Origin: Chloroflexota bacterium
Lineage (GTDB): Bacteria > Chloroflexota > Anaerolineae > Anaerolineales > Villigracilaceae
Length of the DNA stretch: 57,287 nucleotides
Reading direction: 5' to 3'
NCBI GenBank assembly: GCA_026390015.1
Contig: JAPLGS010000137.1
Coordinates: forward strand, 1-57,287
Position numbers and translations under genes: made by a program. The first letter of the stretch is position 1; each line of letters begins with the position of its first letter. The notes beneath the pieces were generated by a model that saw nothing but the letters and a program-made list of their open reading frames with translations, did no database searches and was not told the DNA's origin. Of this stretch, positions 52,452 through 57,287 are shown piece after piece.

Positions 52452-54011
52452 ATGTTATTGAGTAAATTGTTTGTTAACTTTCCGCAGTCTTATTCTGCAA
52501 ACACTCCTAATGTTGATATTAATGGGATCGCCATCGACAGCCGCGCGGTAAAGCCTGGTCATCTTTTTGTTGCCATGCAAGGCGGCGCAGTCGATGGGCA
52601 TGACTATATTCAAAAGGCGATCGATAACGGCGCTGTAGCTGTCATCGGAGATAGAAATTTAAGCGGATTCAGCGTCCCCTATGTTCAGCTCGAAGATTCG
52701 CGTCAAGCACTCACTTTTTTAGCTGCTGCGTTTTACAACTGGCCTGCCCGCAAGCTGACAGTGATCGGCGTAACCGGCACAGATGGCAAAACCACAACCT
52801 GCAATCTTATCTATAAAATACTCGTTGCCGCAGGCATCAAGGCTGGCATGATCTCGACTGTCAACGCGGTCATTGGAAATGAAATATTGGACACCGGTTT
52901 CCATGTCACCACGCCTGACGCGCATGATGTCCAAGACTATCTGGCGAAAATGGTTGAAGCTGGATTGACGCATGTCGTACTTGAAACCACATCCCACGGC
53001 TGGGCACAGCATCGCGTGGATGCGTGCGAGTTTGACGTAGGCGTAGTCACGAATATCACTCATGAACATTTTGACGAACATGGCACGTATGAAAATTATA
53101 GGGCTGCAAAAGCGCGTTTATTCAGCAGCCTGGAGCAGACAAAAGAAAAACCAACGGGCAATCTGCGTTTGGGAGTCATCAATCGCGATGACCGCTCGTT
53201 TGATTTTTTGAATGAATTTATCAAAACAAAGAAATTGAGTTACGGCTTGGAAGACTCAGCCGATGTTCGCGCGGAAGATATGCGCTACAGTTCATCCGGG
53301 ATCGAGTTCACCGCCAGCTCGAAAGACTTTCAGTTGAGCGTCAAGAGTCACCTGCTTGGCTTATATAATATCTCAAATTGTCTCGCCGCGTTGACCGCTG
53401 CTGTTTACGGCCTCGGCATTGCTCCAGATGTCGCCGCGCGCGGTATCTCCTCGTTAGACGGTATCCCTGGCCGCATGGAGCAAATTGATCTGGGACAGAA
53501 TTTTATGGCAATCGTGGATTTTGCGCATACGCCCAATGCGTTGAAAGTTACATTGGAAGCTGGCAGGAAAATGACAAAAGGCAGAGTCATTTCTGTTTTT
53601 GGTTCCGCAGGTTTACGCGATAAAGAGAAACGCCGTATGATGGCAGAGACTTCAATTGAGCTGGCTGATCTATCGGTGTTGACTGCCGAAGATCCACGCA
53701 CTGAATCACTGGATGAAATTCTTGAGGAAATGGCTGTGGGTGCGAGAGCCAAAGGTGGGCGTGAAGGAGTGACATTCTGGAGGATCGCAGATCGCGGCGA
53801 AGCCATCAAATTTGCCATCCAACTTGCGCGGGATGGAGATATCGTTCTTTCATGCGGAAAGGGTCACGAACAATCGATGTGCTTTGGAAAGACGGAATAT
53901 CCCTGGGATGACCGCATCGCGATGCGCGCCGCGCTTGCGGAATTTTTGAGAAAGGACGGTCCGCAAATGCCTTATCTTCCTTCGCAGGATAAAATTGAAC
54001 CTGATCTTTGA
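52452..54011 (+). CDS. murE: UDP-N-acetylmuramyl-tripeptide synthetase MurE
   Basis: The 519-residue ligase adds the third (diamino) acid to UDP-MurNAc-L-Ala-D-Glu in peptidoglycan synthesis. It shows DSRAVKPGHLFVAMQG in domain 1, the ATP loop TGTDGKTT (108-115), ITHEHFDEHGTYENYRAAK with the carbamylatable K220, and DFAHTPNALKV. The specificity motif that reads DNPR in meso-DAP-adding enzymes is EDPR (413-416), so the Arg is kept but the diamino acid is not certain. ATG 52452 follows a GGAG about 14 bases and a GAGAGA stretch just upstream; a longer open frame would start inside the terminator. Confidence 0.93.
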   Translation: MLLSKLFVNFPQSYSANTPNVDINGIAIDSRAVKPGHLFVAMQGGAVDGHDYIQKAIDNGAVAVIGDRNLSGFSVPYVQLEDSRQALTFLAAAFYNWPARKLTVIGVTGTDGKTTTCNLIYKILVAAGIKAGMISTVNAVIGNEILDTGFHVTTPDAHDVQDYLAKMVEAGLTHVVLETTSHGWAQHRVDACEFDVGVVTNITHEHFDEHGTYENYRAAKARLFSSLEQTKEKPTGNLRLGVINRDDRSFDFLNEFIKTKKLSYGLEDSADVRAEDMRYSSSGIEFTASSKDFQLSVKSHLLGLYNISNCLAALTAAVYGLGIAPDVAARGISSLDGIPGRMEQIDLGQNFMAIVDFAHTPNALKVTLEAGRKMTKGRVISVFGSAGLRDKEKRRMMAETSIELADLSVLTAEDPRTESLDEILEEMAVGARAKGGREGVTFWRIADRGEAIKFAIQLARDGDIVLSCGKGHEQSMCFGKTEYPWDDRIAMRAALAEFLRKDGPQMPYLPSQDKIEPDL

Positions 54012-54053
54012 TTTACATTATTAAAAATCATCAGAAATATTTGGGAGTGTGAA

Positions 54054-54650
54054 ATGACAAAATTCTGGATAGCCCCCGTCACTTTGAAAGGCGCACATGT
54101 GCGTTTGGAACCACTTAATAAATCTCATGTCTCTGGTTTGGCCGAGATCGGAGTAGGTCAAAATTTTTGGGATTTCATGGTGTATGGCCGCATGGAAACA
54201 GAAGATGATATGCGCGGCTGGGTATCGGATATTATGAACCGCGCTGAAAAAGGAACCGACCTGCCTTTTGCAGTCATTCATTTGGAATCAGGAAAGGTGG
54301 TGGGCGCAACTCGCTATTTGAATATCATGCCCAATGATCGCGGAATTGAAATCGGCGGCACCTGGTACGGGATAGAATACCAGCGCAGCTCCGTTAATAC
54401 AGAATGTAAATTATTATTGCTAAGTTATGCTTTCGAAAAACTGGGATGCATCCGAGTCCAGTTGAAAACCGACCTGAGGAATCTGCGCTCACAAAAAGCC
54501 ATCGAACGAATTGGCGCCAAGAAGGAAGGCATTCTTCGCAATCACATGATCCTGCCCGATGGACGTTTTCGTGATTCGGTTTATTACAGCATACTGGATA
54601 GAGAATGGCCGCAGGTAAAGAAAAACTTGGAAGAGATGCTGAAGAGATAG
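54054..54650 (+). CDS. GNAT-family N-acetyltransferase (RimJ/RimL-like)
   Basis: The 198-residue protein has the RimJ/RimL-type layout: VRLEPLNKSHVSGLAEI at the start and the IEIGGTWYGIEYQRSSVN segment near residue 103. KTDLRNLRSQKAIERIGAKKEGILR is the acetyl-CoA-binding and substrate-loop region of this subgroup. The acceptor (ribosomal protein N-terminus, amino acid or antibiotic) cannot be told. GGGAGTG precedes the ATG. It starts 42 bases after murE. Confidence 0.9.
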   Translation: MTKFWIAPVTLKGAHVRLEPLNKSHVSGLAEIGVGQNFWDFMVYGRMETEDDMRGWVSDIMNRAEKGTDLPFAVIHLESGKVVGATRYLNIMPNDRGIEIGGTWYGIEYQRSSVNTECKLLLLSYAFEKLGCIRVQLKTDLRNLRSQKAIERIGAKKEGILRNHMILPDGRFRDSVYYSILDREWPQVKKNLEEMLKR

Positions 54651-54667
54651 AGATAGAGATAAAAATA

Positions 54668-54698
54668 AAAAGAGTACTTGAGAAAGTACTCTTTTTTC
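54668..54698 (+). terminator. Rho-independent terminator (possibly bidirectional)
   Basis: A 12-bp stem AAAAGAGTACTT/AAGTACTCTTTT with loop GAGA is flanked by A- and T-runs, between convergent genes. It could serve both strands. Confidence 0.85.
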
Positions 54699-54738
54699 TT
54701 GAGCAGATAAAAACCATCGCGGGCGATTCAGATAAAAG

Positions 54739-55974
54739 TTAAGTGCGAAGCGTCGCTTGGGAGTTAGTGATGCTGTTGAGTATGATCAACCCAAAGACGC
54801 TGGTCAGTCCGATCAGCAGGCCTCCGATCCAAATGGCTTGCGGAAATAATCCATCGTTTAAGGCTCCGCCGATGAGCGGCGCGAGCGTACGCGCAAGACC
54901 CCAACCCAGCCAATAAATTGACATGTATCTGCCGCGCATATCTGCGGGCGCAATATCGGCCACGTATTTGCTGGCGGTGGGGATGAGCGTTAATTCACCG
55001 AACGTCAGCACGACCATGCTCAGCCAAAAGCCCGAGAAGCCCGTCATGAGCGCCACCGACCCCGCGCCGATGGCGTAGATCAACATGCCAACAGCCGTGA
55101 CAGTTAGCGTTTCATATTTACGAGTGATCTGCGTCACTGGATATTGCGCGAAAACACACAGCAACGCGTTGGTGGTGGGAATCCAGCCATACATCGCTTC
55201 AGGTACGCCGAAATTTGTTTTTGCGTAAACAGCCATTAGGATCCAGACCATGCTGGGCGCGATCAAGCCGATGGCGATAAGAGAGACGAATGCCATATAG
55301 CCTTTATCTTGGAAGACACGCGCGTAGGATCCGTTTTTCGTGCCTGATACCTGCTCGGCTAAAGAATCGGCTTTTGTTTCGTTGATTGGTTTTTCGAGCG
55401 TTTCGCGCGCGAGAAAAAATAACAGCAGACTATAAATAATAAAGCCCGCTGATGCGCCATAGAATGCAAGGTTATAGGAAGATGATGCGAGAAATCCACC
55501 GACCGCCGGACCGAGCGCGAAAGCCGCGTTGTTGGCGATGCGGTTGATAGCGTACGCATCGGTACGTTTTTCGGTGGGGATCATATCTGCCAGCATCGCG
55601 TCTGCGCCAACCTGGTACAGCGGATTCGATAAGCCGATGAATATCATCAAAACTACAAATTGTGGATAAGTCTCGGCGCGCATCAGGAAGAAGTAGGCAA
55701 CTCCCATCAAAGCGAGGCTGAAGACCATCACGGCTTTGCGTCCGATCTTATCAGTGAGTGTGCCTGCCAAAAACGATGCGAACAATCCCGTGCCCGCGTT
55801 GATGGAAATTAACAGCGCTACCGTGCTGAGCGGGAGATGCAGTTTTCCGCTGGCGTAGATGAGCAGGAACGGCCAGATCATACTTCCGCCCGCGGTGCTG
55901 ATTACGATGCCTGCGATCATCAGCCAGTATTGGCGTGGATATTCGTTGTAGAGGGATTTGATTCTTAGTAACAC
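54739..55974 (-). CDS. MFS (DHA1-type) transporter
   Basis: The 411-residue protein has 12 predicted helices. The MFS signature between helices 2 and 3 is present as AGTLTDKIGRKAVMV. A later charged loop (APADMRGRYMSIYWLGWGLAR) is typical of drug:proton antiporters of the DHA1 group. The start is GTG with AGGTAA upstream, 4 bases after the preceding acetyltransferase gene, so both are one transcript. Substrate is unknown; a drug or metabolite exporter is likely. Confidence 0.92.
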   Translation of the reverse strand: MLLRIKSLYNEYPRQYWLMIAGIVISTAGGSMIWPFLLIYASGKLHLPLSTVALLISINAGTGLFASFLAGTLTDKIGRKAVMVFSLALMGVAYFFLMRAETYPQFVVLMIFIGLSNPLYQVGADAMLADMIPTEKRTDAYAINRIANNAAFALGPAVGGFLASSSYNLAFYGASAGFIIYSLLLFFLARETLEKPINETKADSLAEQVSGTKNGSYARVFQDKGYMAFVSLIAIGLIAPSMVWILMAVYAKTNFGVPEAMYGWIPTTNALLCVFAQYPVTQITRKYETLTVTAVGMLIYAIGAGSVALMTGFSGFWLSMVVLTFGELTLIPTASKYVADIAPADMRGRYMSIYWLGWGLARTLAPLIGGALNDGLFPQAIWIGGLLIGLTSVFGLIILNSITNSQATLRT

Positions 55975-55978
55975 AAAT

Positions 55979-56707
55979 TTACCTAAAGGAGATGTCTTCT
56001 GACTTGAAATACATCTGGAAATTTAAACTTCCAGCTACTTTCTGCGAGCCTGTGTTGGTGATGTTGTGGCGATATTGTGCAATGATGTTGTGCTGGTTTC
56101 CCCAATCGCATAAACCACCAACGACGCTTTTGCCTAGTCCTCTTTTACGGAACTCAGGATGAGTTAGCACGCCAATATCCAGAAACCCAGTTCGTTCATA
56201 GCCGCTTGCGGCTGCGACAAGTGACTGGTTAAGAAAACAGCCAAAGGCCACCAGGTGAGTCACTTCCACGTAGCCTTCATCCACATCTTCTAGAGTATTT
56301 GCGGCATGCAAAGCGGACATGACTCCTGCGTCTGCTTCGGTCAATGGCCGCAAAATAAATGGATAGGGTGGAAGGTAATCCGGCAGATCTGGAGGGAATA
56401 GGTAGTATGTTAATCCAACATCACGCGAGAGAATTGCTTCACCTCCCCAGATTTCTTGAATATGTTCACCCGTTAAGGATATGTTTGTGGGAAGATTCTT
56501 TACCAGTTTATCAAGCGCAGAAAAATATGCTGGATCAAGTTGTACAAAGGTATGTTTTCCGATGTGCCAGAGAGCGATGATCTTATCCCCGTCATATTTG
56601 CTTTCTGGGAGCAGGGTTGTTCCATTTTGCAGCGCGGTTTCTACTGAACACCCAAAATAATTTGTCCAGTTTTGATAAACGATCTTTTCAAAAGTAATTT
56701 TTTCCAT
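55979..56707 (-). CDS. GNAT-family N-acetyltransferase
   Basis: The 242-residue protein has a poorly conserved N-terminal half (1-110) and a C-terminal GNAT domain (about 115-235). The acetyl-CoA loop is HPEFRKRGLGKSVVGGL; LDIGVLTHPEFR precedes it and ITNTGSQKVAGSLNFQ follows, as in GNAT alpha-4. The length and the N-terminal extension resemble acetyltransferases of the GNAT_acetyltran (GNA1162-like) group. It is transcribed with the MFS exporter, a pairing sometimes seen in resistance loci (inference only). Confidence 0.85.
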   Translation of the reverse strand: MEKITFEKIVYQNWTNYFGCSVETALQNGTTLLPESKYDGDKIIALWHIGKHTFVQLDPAYFSALDKLVKNLPTNISLTGEHIQEIWGGEAILSRDVGLTYYLFPPDLPDYLPPYPFILRPLTEADAGVMSALHAANTLEDVDEGYVEVTHLVAFGCFLNQSLVAAASGYERTGFLDIGVLTHPEFRKRGLGKSVVGGLCDWGNQHNIIAQYRHNITNTGSQKVAGSLNFQMYFKSEDISFR

Positions 56708-56759
56708 GGGAGAGAGAGTTTAACATAAAAGCTAGACACAGGTCAGTAGATCCACGCCA

Positions 56760-57287
56760 TTAAGTGAATTTCTCAGCCAGCTTGTCCACTGTATTGATGC
56801 CGCGCAATGTTGATTTTATTCCCAGCGTTTTTTCAATGGCCACATTTGAAATTTTAGAATCGCTTTGCTTTATTTTGCACAGCCAGTAAATCTCCCGTCC
56901 GTGAACGTGGAATTCGTCAATGTCAGTTTGCATGGACATCAACTTTTGTTTTGCGGAGTTGTCGAGTGCATCAGCCAGGAAGCCGATATTAAGCGCTTTT
57001 GCTGTATCCAGTTGAGATTGTGGGAATGGCTTATATTTTGCGATCTCGACTACTTCCGCAATGGTTCGGATAAAGGTCGCAACTTCATAGCCGAGGGATT
57101 CGTGCAGTAACGCCTCAATTTTCTTTTCAAGAGTTTTGACATTCCCCGCTTTCACGTCAAAGATGACATTTCCGCTGGCGATAAAAGTTTCCACATTGGA
57201 AAACCCAATCGACTCAAATAGCTGGCGCAGATACTCCATCTTGACGTTGTGACCGCCCACGTTAATGGCGCGCAGGAATGCGATATA
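56760..57287 (-). CDS. DUF1697 protein (5' end beyond the window)
   Basis: The reading frame continues through the window edge: the visible start is YIAFLRAINVGGHN, which matches the beginning of DUF1697 proteins within two or three residues of the initiator Met. About 175 residues are visible, close to the usual 175-180. Conserved features include FIASGNVIFD near the start and a CKIKQSDSK-type strand with SNVAIEKTLGIKSTLR near the end. The function of the family is not established. It is 52 bases upstream of the acetyltransferase gene on the same strand. Confidence 0.88.
   Translation of the reverse strand, partial: YIAFLRAINVGGHNVKMEYLRQLFESIGFSNVETFIASGNVIFDVKAGNVKTLEKKIEALLHESLGYEVATFIRTIAEVVEIAKYKPFPQSQLDTAKALNIGFLADALDNSAKQKLMSMQTDIDEFHVHGREIYWLCKIKQSDSKISNVAIEKTLGIKSTLRGINTVDKLAEKFT

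Overview
The window reads as chromosomal DNA of an anaerobic or facultative bacterium, most likely a Chloroflexota member of the Anaerolineae type (inference, moderate confidence). The grounds are: many lipoproteins with Pro/Thr/Gln-rich linkers, a complex I cluster with two NuoM-type subunits, an F-type Fo gene set beside a complete V/A-type ATPase, soluble receiver-kinase hybrids, and an AOR-family oxidoreductase. There is no rRNA, CRISPR array or prophage.

Layout. 1-560: initiator tRNA with promoter and terminator, then an interspersed repeat. 559-1853 (minus): smpB and an unrecognised gene. 2025-4136: MoaD/ThiS-like carrier plus AOR. 4215-9793: Cys-cluster protein, response regulator, histidine kinase, then three exported proteins, two of them sharing a duplicated lipoprotein N-terminus. 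9923-16917 (minus): prenyltransferase-fold protein, recJ, a large PAS/GAF histidine kinase and a solitary NMT1/THI5-like binding lipoprotein. 17072-21775 (minus): three receiver-kinase hybrids in tandem, one without its phospho-accepting histidine, plus a receiver/HD-GYP protein. 21834-25140: a repeat-rich zone with an IS200/IS605-type remnant, a tryptophanase-family lyase, a GIY-YIG gene embedded in palindromic repeats and a RelE-type toxin-antitoxin pair between direct repeats. 25391-30681: phosphoesterase, APC permease, choline-kinase-like protein, nucleotidyltransferase-like protein, small membrane protein and lipoprotein.

30818-51543 is the bioenergetic core. It holds nuoA-H-J-K-L-M-M-N (membrane arm only, no peripheral-arm genes), then atpZ-atpB-atpE-atpF, where the F-type genes stop after a b-delta fusion at a strong terminator with no alpha, gamma, beta or epsilon genes. 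A complete nine-gene V/A-type ATPase follows under its own promoter. 51705-57287 holds an F420-dependent-reductase-like dehydrogenase, murE, two GNAT acetyltransferases, an MFS transporter and a DUF1697 gene cut by the window edge.

The most interesting points are the Fo set without F1, the 2M-type complex I whose second NuoM lacks a key lysine, the degenerate kinase in the hybrid array, the GIY-YIG gene whose stop codon lies in a palindromic repeat, and a recurring arrangement in which a -10 box sits 6-8 bases before the start codon, suggesting leaderless mRNAs.
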